A program made the position numbers and the translations under genes. From Fragilaria crotonensis (Eukaryota > Bacillariophyta > Fragilariophyceae > Fragilariales > Fragilariaceae), in the NCBI GenBank assembly GCA_022925895.1, contig JAKSYS010000200.1, positions 1 to 64,000 of the forward strand: DNA of 64,000 nt. Reading direction: 5' to 3'. Under the pieces are notes generated by a model. That model did not search any database. It saw only the letters and a program-made list of their open reading frames with translations, and was not told the DNA's origin. Shown one piece after another: positions 44,910 through 55,639 of the stretch (position 1 is its first letter; each line of letters opens with the position of its first letter).

Positions 44910-47900
44910 ATGGTTTCGCGGGAGGTATACTCAGTGGATTACAATGCAATACACGGAGAGTGTCATCGTTCGGGTCGGTGCGAGATGGACTCTCACGCCG
45001 ACACATGCGTGGCAGGAAGTAATTGCGTGGTTCTCGAGTATACCGGGAGATCAGCTGAGGTCGAGGCTTATTCGCCTGATTACCCGTCGAAGCAGATTCC
45101 TATCGCAACGGTTGCAACGGCCTACGATTGTCCGACTTCCGGGGCCACGTATGTGATAATCATTAACGAAGCTCTTTACTTCGGAGACTCCTTACCATTT
45201 TCGTTACTTTCCCCTAACCAGCTCCGGGACAACGATGTCCACGTCGACGAACGACACAGGCAACATGCACCTGACTCGATATTCGGTATTCTCGTTCCGT
45301 CCGAACCCCTACGAATCCCTTTTACCCTCGAAGGAGTTGTTGCCGGCTTTGATTCGAGACCCCAACCCAAGACGAGCTTGATAATACTGCCCTGCATGTC
45401 GAACTCACCTCCGACGTTGAGTGGATTCCCACACCTTCGCGCTCTCGCTCGCGGAGGAGGATGTGTTGGACTCCGAAGACGAAGAGGAGATTACGAACTT
45501 GCGAGCAAGGCGCTTGAAGGTCCTACACTCCAAGGCAACGAAACAGAAGATCAAGAGTTGCATGCAGGTTCTTGCAGCGAGCCAGTTCCCTTCGAAATGC
45601 AAATCGCAAACGAAGTAAATCTGCTGAATCAGACCGACCCGATACTGCGAAGGGTCGCAGCACTTACGACGACAGCGGATGCGAGCTCGGAGGAGATTGG
45701 CATTGCGGCGATACGAACTGGAGATGTGACTTCCGATGTAACCCCAGAAAATGTGGCACGACGCTGGATGGTTGGATTAGAGACGGCAAAGAACTCCTTG
45801 AAGGTGACCACCCAACAAGGAATCCGGTCGATACCGAATCCAGCGACGCGACGTTTTAAAACTCAGATGGCACATCTGCGCTATCCAAGGTTGAGGGGGA
45901 TGTTTTACGCCGACATAATGGAACCGAAGATCAAATCAATTGATTCGCAACGATATGCTCACATTATTGGGAATGGCCGGGGATACACGAAGGCTTACCC
46001 GATGGAGCGTAAGAACGAGTCAATCTATGCGCTAGATGATTTTGTCAAGAAAGTGGGAATTCCAGAAGTATTGTTGTGCGATAACGACGCCACAATGGAA
46101 GGATGGGGCGAGTGGAAGAAGAGGATCCGGAAGTATTCAATTGATCCGAAGTACACGGAACCCTATTCACCGTTTCAGAACAAGGCTGAATTGGACATCA
46201 GAGAGTTGAAGAGGATGATCCGAAGATTCCAAGACAAGACGCGATCACCAAGAAGACTCTGGAATTATCTCGTCAACCTTTGCGCAAGGATCAGATCCTT
46301 CGTTGCGGGACACATCCGGATCTACAAGGACGCTCTGCCTTCGAACAGGTCCATGGGTGGACACCAGATATTTCGCTCTACGTTATGCATGGTTGGTACG
46401 AAGTTATTTCTTACCTCGACAATGACAACGAGCGGAAGTTGGCATGCTGGTTAGGGCCAGCAGAAGATTATGGTGGCGGGGACGCAGCGTTCCTGTTACC
46501 GAAGTCGGCAAAGCCAATCGTGAGGAGCACGTTCTGGGCCCTAACACCTGATGAACGTGCAGATCGAAGGAGGAGATCGCGGAATTGTTGGAATCGATAG
46601 AAGAGAAGATAGGGATAAGCGGACAAACGAGGAGGTGGCGGAAGAGCTTGGTGAAAATCAGTTTCCCTGGTTGACATCTTCGGGGACTTGAATGACGCAA
46701 CGGAGGACGGAGGAGAATTCCGACGCTCCGACGCTGATGATTATACCCCGGAGGCTTTTGATCAGTACTTAACTGCTGAGATAGTAACCGACCGCGGCGG
46801 AGATATCCTTCGCGGCACCGTGAAAAGCCGAAAAGAGATCATGACGGAAAGCCAATTGATCGTCAAACCCAAATCCTTTATTGGATTCCCGCGAATACCT
46901 TGTGTGTTTCGAGGACGGGACGGAGGAGACATACACTGCGAATCTAATTGCTGAGTGTTTATACTCGCAAATAGATGACGATGGTCGACGCTTGCAAGTG
47001 ATGCAGGAGATCGTTGACCACGAAAAGAGTCATAGTGCGCTACGAGAGGACGAGGCGTACTACTCTACCAAGACTGGACCGAAACCAAAGAGAACGACAA
47101 AGGGCTGGCGCCTATTAGTCGAATGGAAAGACGGTTCCAGTACTTGGGTACCGCTGGCAGATTTAAAGGACTCTTACCCAGTTCAAGTTGCCGACTACGC
47201 CGTTACAAACAACCTGTCAAACGAACCAGCGTTCCGATGGTGGGTTCCATTTGTACTCAAGAAACGAGAAAGGATTCTAAAAAAGGTCAAGTCGAAATAT
47301 TGGTCGGTTTCACACAAATACGGATTAGAACTCCCGAAAAGTGTCGCCCATGCGTTAGCGATCGACAAGAGAACGGGAACGGATTTCTGGACGAAGGCGA
47401 TCGAAAAGAGATTCGGAACGTTTTCCCTGCATTCGAGTTTATCGAAGACGACGACACAAAAGTTCCACCTGGGTACGAGTTCGTTGATACATATTTTGTC
47501 TTCGACATCAAAATGGACCTTACTAGAAAGGCCAGATTGGTAGCGCGAGGCAATATGACCGAGGCAACGAAGGAACAAACGTTTGCGTCTGTCGTGAGCA
47601 GAGATACGGTGAGACTCTTCTTCCTCTTGGCCGCTCTCAACGATTTAGACCTCTTGTCGTGTGATATTCAAAATGCTTACCTGGCGGCACCGAATAAGGA
47701 AAAGGTGTGGACTAAGTTTACTGATCAATTAGGACCTGAGTACAATGGTAAAAGAGCTATAATCGCGAAAGCTCTCTATGGCTTAAGATCGAGCGGAAGA
47801 TCGTTTCGCGACTACTTGGCTAAGAATTTAAGGGAACTGGGCTTCGCGTCGTCGAAAGCTGACCCTGATCTGTGGATGAAAGCGGCGGTCAAACCGAACG

Positions 47901-49018
47901 GGGACAAAGTCTACGAGTACGTCATATCGTACGTGGACGACTTGATTTTTCAAGGAATAGATCCGGAGGGCTTTATGGATGCCCTGGGACAGCGTTTTAC
48001 CTTGAAGCCCGGGAGCATTAAAGAACCAGATACTTATTTGGGCGTTGACATAAAGAAATTCCGTATCCCAGATTCTGACGAGCCCGATAAGGTGCGGTGG
48101 GCGTTCGAGTCAACTTCATACGTGAAGAAGGCGATCGCCGACCTGGAAAAGGAACTTGAAGATGCCGATCTCAGACTGTTGCCAAATGCAAAGACTCCGC
48201 TGGCAAGTGGATACCGGCCTGAGTTAGACCTTTCAGCGGAGTTGGGGAGCAAACAATTGAACTACTATCAAGGTTTGATTGGCGTCCTCAGATGGATTTG
48301 CGAAATTGGGAGGATTGATGTTTTGATGCCGGTGTCGTTAATGTCGCGGTACTTGGTATCGGCACGACAAGGACATTTAGAACAAGTCTTCCATATTTTT
48401 GCATACTTAAAGCATCATCCGAGATCGACAATGGTGTTCGACGATACGATCCCGACATTCCGAGGTGAGCGATTCGTCAAATGTGACTGGTCCGAGTTCT
48501 ACCCCGACGCAGCCGAAGCAATACCCGAAAACATGCCGACGCCACGTGGAAAGGATGTCACAATGTCATGTTTCGTGGATGCTGACCACGCAGGGTGTAG
48601 AGAGACAAGGAGGTCACATTCAGGGATCTTAATATTCGTTAATCGAGCGCCGATACTTTGGTTTTCCAAGAGGCAGAATACGGTCGAGGCGTCTACGTAT
48701 GGTTCAGAGTTACTTGCAATGCGACTATCGATTGAGATGATAGAGGGACTACGTTACAAACTGCGGATGATGGGTGTTCCGCTAACCGAGGAATGCTCCG
48801 TGTTTTGTGATAATTCGGCAGTTGTGACTAATTCCCGACCTGAATCGACACTCAAGAAGAAGCACGCTGCAATTAACTTTCACCGCGTACGCGAAGCGAT
48901 TGCTGCCGGGACCATCAGGGTGGCAAAAGAAAACACACAGACGAACTTGGCAGATATCTTGACAAAGTTAATGCCAGGACCGAAGATGAAGGAGTTGTTG
49001 CATAACATACTCTGGTAA
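44910..49018 (+). pseudogene. Element L pol region (PR, IN, chromodomain-like, RT, RNase H)
   Basis: Protease core CEMDSHADTCVAGSN at about 44980-45025. Integrase about 45840-46290 (RRFKTQMAHLRYPRL, FYADIMEPKI, LLCDNDATMEGW, NKAELDIRELK). A linker with DDYTPEAFDQYLTAEIV follows. The chromodomain-like module (about 46990-47230) has VMQEIVDHEKSHSAL, KGWRLLVEWKDGSSTW, VPLADLKDSYPVQVADYAV. Reverse transcriptase about 47490-48260 (FDIKMDLTRKARLVARG, ALYGLRSSGRSFRDY, YVDDLIFQG). RNase H about 48550-49015 (FVDADHAGCRETRRSHSG, LTKLMPGPKMKEL). It is broken, while the RT-RNase H part is open over a long stretch. Confidence 0.9.
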
Positions 49019-49201
49019 TCGACGACCAACACCCGGGGACACGAATTGGGTAGTCGCGATATAATGGTAACTGTCCATCGAAAACAGTAGGTGACCGTCG
49101 CAGGGTTATATATGTTAACGACGTAGCCGGGGCCTCTGTCGATCGGTTCAGGAAGTGTGATTCGCCTCTGATTCAGGAACTTAATTCAGAGTCGCGGGGA
49201 C
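49019..49201 (+). other. Element L 3' untranslated region
   Basis: No gene; it ends in the priming tract GTCGCGGGGAC. Confidence 0.6.
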
Positions 49202-49419
49202 TGTTGATATTACAAGCTACCGGTACTGTATCATTCAGGATGCTATGAATCATGTATCAAGTATCAAGTACCATTATACGGTACTACATCTGCACAGTAC
49301 GACTCGGGATTGAAGGATGACTCCGAACAAGGTAATGCTCACTTTTCTATGTTTTAGATAATTCATAACTGAATCAAGACATGCTTTCCTGCAAGGATGA
49401 TCTACTTGTAGGATTAACA
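49202..49419 (+). repeat. Element L 3' LTR (218 bp)
   Basis: Identical by eye to 42882-43099; followed by the TCTT target copy and K gag. Confidence 0.95.
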
Positions 49420-49423
49420 TCTT

Positions 49424-49790
49424 CCGTGGCCAACTTGTAATTGCCATCGGCTTTCATCCTTGCGAGTGTCTCCTCAATCACTTGCCCGGCGAAATCGTTG
49501 ACGTTCGGATATTCGACACCGATACAGCGTTGAGCCAGGACCCAATACCGCATGGCCTTGAGCTTCGTAAGAGATAAGAAGGGAATTCGGACTTGGGCGT
49601 TCGGAGCTGCATTCGGGACTCTCCAGGCTTCGAGATGCTTGGGCAACTTGTCAAGGTCCTTATCATGGACGGAGATAAGATCCTGAATGGTAACGAAACC
49701 GTTTTCAATAATTGCCGTACGTGTGGCAAGGTTGATGCCAATACGCGTGAGCGCATTGCGAAAAGCGGTTGCGGGTGCGTTGGCTGCCAT
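49424..49790 (-). pseudogene. Element K gag, N-terminal part
   Basis: The ATG at 49790 begins MAANAPATAFRNALTRIGIN, followed by DKLPKHLEAWRVP and KLKAMRYWVLAQRCIGVE, matching M gag. It stops at element L and resumes at 42881. Confidence 0.87.
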
Positions 49791-50378
49791 CTTGGAAGGT
49801 CAAAGGTGCTGAGCAAAAGTAAGAACATCTCAAGCGTGAGATGGCAAGCATATCAGTTGAAAAACCTTTAAAAGGCATTAAATCACGTGGCAAATACATA
49901 ATAGGATACCAAGTATGAGTCACATCCTCAATAATAGTCATGATTCTCAGGGCTTATTTAGGTGTCCAATGCCAGTCATTCTTAGCAATCAGAACAAGGG
50001 ATACTTATCCATGCTGGGTGTTATCGGGATTAACAAGCAGAGGACGGTTAAAAGCGTTCACGCGTCAATCCCGAATCACAAAATGTGTTTTATCCACATG
50101 ATGCGATATGTTCTGATCCAGTCAGCTGACTCTGATCCTTCCCGTAACTTCCGCCATCACTCGGAAGCTTAACTTCTTCTCGTTGTCGTCCCTCTTCCGT
50201 GGACCTGACATGTTAACGACTGGCATGTGGTGGTAGCAAGGAAGCCATAAGTCGTATAACCACCCGTAACATCCGTCGATGTCTGCCATCTTGCAGGCAT
50301 GGGAACGAGCTCTCCAGCGTTGCTGCCATTCATGATACACACACGTCCGATGCAGGATGGCTATTGGGTCTGATAAAC
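49791..50378 (-). other. Element K leader and primer site
   Basis: The TTTATCAGACCC primer site is at 50366-50377 on the minus strand, one base from the LTR. The remaining 570 bases hold no recognised gene on either strand. A segment near 50170-50210 resembles M's leader. Confidence 0.65.
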
Positions 50379-50572
50379 TGAATTAATGTTGACGCAAGCA
50401 CAACGAATCATGTAATGGACGGCATGCAACAAGATAGTTTAAAGTATATAGATCAAAAGATTGTGAGCCGCCAACATGAATACAGTTCGTCCGTACGTCG
50501 GCCAGTTTTCACCAGTGATACGTGTGACGTCATGCAATCACGATTCGAGGTGCTTCTAACGGGATTAAATCA
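50379..50572 (-). repeat. Element K 5' LTR (194 bp)
   Basis: Copy of 37182-37375 with two differences, with TGACGTCA at 50525-50532 and the TCAG target copy at 50573-50576. Confidence 0.93.
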
Positions 50573-50742
50573 TCAGTGTAGTTGGCAAGACCCTCAACTG
50601 TCTCTATACCTTCATAGTCAATCAGGCGAGTCTGGGCCGGGATTTCCCGAAGCCCGCACACATGCAACACATAGCGAAAACCATGATGTTCAATGTTGGG
50701 AAACATTCCCGCGAAATCGATATCAGCAGCAGCAGGCTCCAT
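50573..50742 (-). pseudogene. Element H gag, N-terminal part
   Basis: It opens with MEPAAADIDFAGMFPNIE and runs to GLANYTD, where K is inserted; the text resumes at 37181 (AMADRNSK). The start is chosen because an in-frame ATG follows the leader and no earlier ATG extends it. No family domain is recognised in this first block; it lacks the IGINLATRTAI-type start of K and M. Confidence 0.72.
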
Positions 50743-51054
50743 AGTCTGTAATTGGGGTAGGGTAAATGGTAAATGAATACCTTGCTAATGAGTGCAAATA
50801 CACCGGTGACAATCACAAGGATGGCTGCGACCATGGGCGTCACGACCGGGTGATGGGTGATCAGGCCGCATCACATAGCACTAACGTGTAACGATCGCAA
50901 TCGCGAAATCGCACACACATGACTGACGGAACGACCCCATGATGGTGGCCAACTTAAATCGTTCCATTGGTGTCCAGTCATGTTGTCTGGACTTCTCACT
51001 AGCCCCAGACGGCAGCACAAACTGGCCGACTTTAAGACTTTGGGTTTGATAAAC
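50743..51054 (-). other. Element H leader and primer site
   Basis: The primer site variant TTTATCAAACCC lies at 51042-51053 on the minus strand. No gene is seen in the rest. Confidence 0.6.
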
Positions 51055-51331
51055 TGTTTAAGTCTACCCGATGTATTACTTACCAACAACCAAAGTGTTA
51101 AACAGCTGATAGGTAACATGAGGGAAGCAATTCAAGTAAACAAAGATTAAAATCATCAAATTACTATCACTCATCCTCAGTCATCTGCATAGGAAGAACT
51201 GTACTGACATCAGGCTAAACAAATTGCGACGGTATACAGTATACGATATCAAAGACGTATCCTTGCAGGAGTGTCTCGACGAAAATGAGTTCCTTCCGAC
51301 ACATGCGGTCGCCATCCATGAGCGGGCGTAG
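51055..51331 (-). repeat. Element H 5' LTR (presumed)
   Basis: It lies immediately upstream of the H primer site and ends GACTTAAACA on the minus strand. Its outer end is not defined because no second copy is present and element B begins at 51332; the LTR may end earlier or continue beyond B. Confidence 0.5.
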
Positions 51332-51471
51332 TGTTAAAGAGGTAGATGTCGTTAAAACAATGAGCTACATAAATTATGATTGACTCAATATTTGAGTGGA
51401 CCTGGACTCGGTCATTGGAATGCTATGACCCTCCGGGTTACCCAACTGTGGGGTGCCCGGGGAGAACAACA
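51332..51471 (-). repeat. Element B 3' LTR (140 bp)
   Basis: On the minus strand it starts TGTTGTTCTCCCC and ends CTTTAACA. It has the length of A's LTR but clearly diverged sequence; CATAATTTATGTAGCTCAT is kept. Confidence 0.82.
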
Positions 51472-54400
51472 CACCCTCACCAGTGTCCACGGTAGAGGTG
51501 GCTAGTAACGCCGTAGGCGGTAGCTCCTCGGTGTCGGCAAGACAATCAAAATAATTCTTCGAAGGGTTTGTAGGTGAATATAAATACGTAGAACGGATGG
51601 CCTGATGATGGGAGGCCGGATGATGTTTGGAGAAATAATCGGCGCGGTTCGTGGTGCCCCGGCGCCAGTAAATCTGAAATTGGCCCTGGCGTACACGGTC
51701 GCGTATCCAGTAGAAACGCATATCAACGGCCTTAGATCGCTTTTGCTTGACAGTGTCGGTGGCAATGCCACTGGCAGTACTGTTGTCGGTCGCCATCGGG
51801 GTTGCAGGCTGGGGATGCCCCATTTCCGTAAGCGCAATGCGCAACGGACACACCTCCTTACCATTATGGAAGAGAGCACCAAGTTCGGCTTCGGCCGCAC
51901 TAGACAAGACTTCGCGCATAATGTGGCACAAGACGTGGACGGCACCGTTAGGTTTGTACGCGTCGGTGGGTTTGGTCGTCTTGTGCGTCAAATAGAAATA
52001 GCCAGCGGCGCGGGAACGGGCTTTGATAACAGAGAGATAGGCCAACAAAATGTCGCTGGCGTGGAAGCGGACGGTGGCGTCACGGTGCGTGGCGCAATAG
52101 TTGAGCAACTGGGCAAGTTTGTCCATTGTGGACGCCGTGCCCCCCAATTGTTCGGTTGCTAATTCGCCGATAGCGGTGAGCAAGGTGGAGTCGATAGCCC
52201 GCGCGTAGAACAGAAGCGTACCGAGGACCTCGAGAATACGGATCTTGTCAGCGGCATTGAGCGCGGGGGCATTGGCGTCAGGCATGGGCGCGAATTGTGT
52301 TTTGGCGCCATAGGTGGGGCGTTGCCACGGATGGGGCGAGTGTTCGGCCTTGGCGGGGGCTTCGTGCTGGAATCGTTGCAGGGCACGTGCAATGTAACCG
52401 GGCATGGAGATGTCGCATGTGCGTGCCGTGTAATCCCAGGCAAGGGTCAAGCTGCAGTACCGCGTGCCATCCCAGTCCACGCTGACTTCGTAGTGTTGTT
52501 CAAGCGTGGCGATGAGGTGGTCGGCATCGGCCTGGGAAGTATAACATACCCCGAAGTCGTCGACGACGAGACTGAAGAGAATGTCGCGGGACGTGTGCGT
52601 CCACAGGCCGGGCGTCAATGGAGCAGGGTGGTACCCGTGGGGAGCAAGGAATTTGATGAGTTGGTCGTTGGCCAGTCGGCCGGCTTGGGGGAGGCCGTAC
52701 ATGCCGCGCCGGATCTCAACAAAGACGTGCCCGTTGTGCACCAACGGCATCAAGTTGTACTGCTCGATGATGGCATCGGGCAACATACTGATGGGAATGC
52801 GCATGTACTCGTAGCGAGTCATGGGTGTTCCGAGATAAGAATCCTTCAGGTCGGTTGCCATGAACTTGGCGTTGGGGGTTGAAAGGACGCTGTTGAAGAG
52901 TAACTTGGCTGTGGTGAGGTCTGCGGTTTTGGTGCTGACGTCGAACGGGTAGTCAATTTTGTCGCCGCCAACAGTCCAACGCACGCGACGTGGATTGGCT
53001 TTTTTGGGGCGTAATGCGACAACGACGCGGAGGTACGTGGCTATGCGTCCATCCGGTATGGCGGACATGGGAATAAATACCATAGTGTTGGTGCTCTTCA
53101 CGGGGCCGTAGCCTAGCGCGAGGCGACCAATTTCTTCCGCGTTGGAAGCTTGCCATAACGGGCCTTCGCTGCACTGGCTAAGCTCGCGGTATTCAGTGAG
53201 CTTGCCTGTGTCAGGATTGAACGCGTTGCCGTGGTACGCGCATTGGGTAACCGGCTGCTGGGGAGGGCCAGGAGGCACCGCCCTGCTAGTAGAACGCTGC
53301 GCGGCGTCGAGGAGGAGCGCGCATGCGGAGGCTGCAATGTGGTCGAGAGGAGGGAGCTGCCGGGCATTTGCACGAGTTCCATGACGGTGGGTTGGGGGTG
53401 CGCGACGGGGAGGGGGCAAAGGAGCAGGGAGTTTATTTGGGTGGAGCGTCTTGGTCGCGGCGCCAGGGACACGTTGGTGTTGGCGTTTGCGCGTAGAGCG
53501 GCGGCGCCTGGTGCCGACGAACCCTGTGCTGTTGCGGAAGGTATCAACAATAGTGTCGGACGGGAGAGTGCAAATTGGACACGGCGAGGGCCAACAGGTT
53601 GGTGTGGCACCGCCAGTGGCGGTGGTGGCTGCACTGTAGGCGCGGCCACCCTCAGAGGTTGGTCCGGCGGTGGTGGCGGCAACGTGGGCGCTGGCACCCT
53701 CAGAGGTGAGTCAGGCGGCGCAGGCGGGGCACAGGGAGGAGGACCGGCGGGAGTGTCGGAACCTGTGCATACTACGCCTGTGATAGGGGGCGCCGCAAGC
53801 GACGTGAGAATGCTGGTGAGCTGGGTCAGGGCTTGGTGGTGACTGTCAGGGAGCGGTGCGAGCGGAGACCCAGGCGACGGGTGGCGGAGGGCTTGGAGGA
53901 TGTTCTGCAAGCCTGCCAAGATGAGATCATTGGACGACGCCAGCGGCATGGGGTTTTTCGTTGGAAACCACGATAACGTGTCGCAGATGCGGGTGGCACG
54001 CGTATCCCAGAGCCACACGGTGTAGGACCGGTAGGACTCGAGCGCGGGGCCTGTGTACCAGCCATCGGCGCCGTGCGGAGACCATGTGGTGCGTTCGGCG
54101 GGCTTGACGTGCACAAGGACACGTATGCCAGGTGGAGCTAGCGGCGTGCGATTGAAATCAAAGGCGCCATGGAGTTGTGCATGTGCCGAGAGGCGGGGAT
54201 TGATGCGCGAGCCGCGTAGGAGATTAAGAGTGAGCTCGGCCTGGGGGAGGAGCTTGTCCCAAAGGTATAAAGGGAAGTTCTTGTCAACGCTGCACAGGCC
54301 CGCAATGAAATGATTCTTAAACGTGCGAATGGCACCTTCAGCGGCATTGCGGCGGTGCATGCCAGGGGGCACGAGTTGAAAATCAACGGACTCGGTTGTG

Positions 54401-55450
54401 AGGAATTGCTTGAGGGCAGTAGAACATTCATTGTCCAAGCGATGTAGTTGGGGTTGCAGGCCGGCGGTGACAAGTCGTGTATGGAGCGTCTTGAAGGCAC
54501 CGAGAATGCAAGGGCCAGTGCGGCTACGCATAGGCTCCACAAGGATACTGTTGCTGTCGTAATCGTAAAGCACCAGTATGTAGTTGTTGCCGGTACTCGA
54601 TGCGACAACAAATTTGCCAGTCTGGTCCGTGTGAATTTGTCCAGCGGCAGGCTCGATAATTGACGCAAAGCAGTGATGTGTGCGATGGTTGCCATGGTCG
54701 CTTGGTGGGAATTGGCAGAGAAGGTCAGCGGCATTGTCTGGGGCCGACGTTGGCTGGCGCGGTGGCGGCGCAGGCTTGTGAGCTTTGGTGGAACGTTGAT
54801 TTATGCGTGTCTGGTCGAGGTGACCCTTGATCATCGCCACCGAGTGCGGTGGATGTGCGGTAAGTTTACGCGATGTGAGACCAAGAAATGCGGACAGATA
54901 ACCACGGTCGAGTGCGCCGTGAAGGGTTGACAGCGCCGGCGAAAAGAGCGCCGCATGAGCGAAGGCAACGAGCTCGCTGGGGGTGGCGGAGTGGACCGTC
55001 GTGGAAGAGCAGCTGCTGGAGCACAGAAAGGGGGCCGTGGCGCTGTTAGCGGTGACGGGCATGTCGCTGGCGTCGGCCACTGGGGAAACCAAGCTGAGAT
55101 GCCACAAGCCGGTGGGCAGTGAACGTGTGCCTGTGAGAAGCAAGTGCTCGTGAAGGTGAACGGTCACCGCAACGGCGTCGAATGTAACGCGGCAGCCGGC
55201 GTCGCAAAGTTGGCCCATAGACAATAACGAGACGTGCGCAAGGGCGGGAACAATGTGCACGCGACGGGCAGCAAGCGGGAGCGCAGGCACGTCGAGTTCG
55301 GCTTCATGGGTGGAATACATGATGGTACCATTAGCGTTGCGGATACCGATGGGGTGGTTTGTGAGGCATTTGTTGACGACATGCGCCGTGACCGTACAGA
55401 AGTGTGAAGTGCTGCCGCTGTCGGCGATGGCGTGAGTATCGGGGGGGGGG
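51374..55450 (-). pseudogene. Element B pol region (PR, IN, RT, RNase H)
   Basis: From the right: protease core ADSGSTSHFCTV at about 55400-55435. A pre-integrase segment (YSTHEAELDVPALPLAARRV) begins at 55320. Integrase about 54000-54640 (HTDQTGKFVVASSTGNNY, LHRLDNECST, HRRNAAEGAIRTFKNHF) is followed by WSPHGADGWYTGP. A Pro-rich linker comes next. Reverse transcriptase about 52400-53110 (RVRWTVGGDKIDYPFDV, RRGMYGLPQAGRLAND, VVDDFGVCYT). RNase H about 51570-52200 (ATDNSTASGIATD, YFSKHHPASHHQAIR). It is broken in a few places. Confidence 0.88.
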
Positions 55451-55452
55451 GG
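55441..55452. repeat. Poly-G run
   Basis: Twelve or so consecutive G within element B, just upstream of its protease core on the minus strand. Length in such runs is often misread. Confidence 0.7.
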
Positions 55453-55522
55453 GTATGCTGGAGGGGGGACCTATAGGACTAACTGTAGTGGATAGACAAC
55501 TAAAACCAGAATCGTTAGGAAC

Positions 55523-55628
55523 GTTAGACATGGGTGGTAGAAGTTTGGCAGTTGCAGCAATAGGCTCCCCGCGACGTTAGACATGGGTGGTAGAAGTTCG
55601 GCAGTTGCAGCAATAGGCTCCCCGCGTC
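55523..55628. repeat. 53-bp tandem duplication in element B
   Basis: 55523-55575 and 55576-55628 are near-identical copies (two or three differences) in the gag/PR linker region of B. Confidence 0.85.
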
Positions 55629-55639
55629 GTCATTCGCAG

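Larger units (their letters stand above)
42882..49419 (+). mobile_element. Element L: young Ty1/copia element inserted in K gag
   Basis: LTRs of 218 bp at 42882-43099 and 49202-49419 are identical by eye. TCTT flanks both ends (42878-42881 and 49420-49423), a 4-bp target duplication. Order: LTR, TTTATCAGACCC primer site, leader, gag, PR, IN, chromodomain-like module, RT, RNase H, tract GTCGCGGGGAC, LTR. The identical LTRs point to a very recent insertion, yet the coding part shows about six interruptions. Either it was mobilised by enzymes of other copies, or the sequence contains some assembly errors. Confidence 0.95.
37182..50572 (-). mobile_element. Element K: Ty1/copia element inserted in H gag, carrying L
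   Basis: LTRs of 194 bp at 37182-37375 (3') and 50379-50572 (5') differ at two positions. TCAG flanks both ends (37178-37181 and 50573-50576), a 4-bp target duplication. The element reads leftward: 5' LTR, primer site, leader, gag start at 49790, element L, gag continued, pol, 3' LTR. M is its close relative. Without L it is about 6.8 kb. It is broken by only two or three interruptions besides L. Confidence 0.94.
26367..51331 (-). mobile_element. Element H: oldest layer, Ty1/copia element split by J and K and bordered by E
   Basis: Read on the minus strand: 5' LTR end at 51055, leader, gag start at 50742, K inserted, gag continued from 37181, pol to 34457, J inserted, pol continued 27886-26367, then the LTR of E. 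The protein text runs on across both insertions (NYTD / AMADRNS at K, WKDG / SSDW at J), which shows that K and J came later. The last part of RNase H and the 3' LTR are not found in the window. H belongs to the DSHADTC lineage but has a distinct gag. It is heavily broken. Confidence 0.85.

Noticed and set aside
50122-50340. A small frame in the leader of K as a host or element gene
   Set aside because: It shows no clear match to the leaders of M, G, C or L and no family motif; length alone is not enough.
55441-55452. Poly-G run as a quadruplex regulatory element
   Set aside because: A single homopolymer run without separate G tracts; slippage or a sequencing artefact is more likely.
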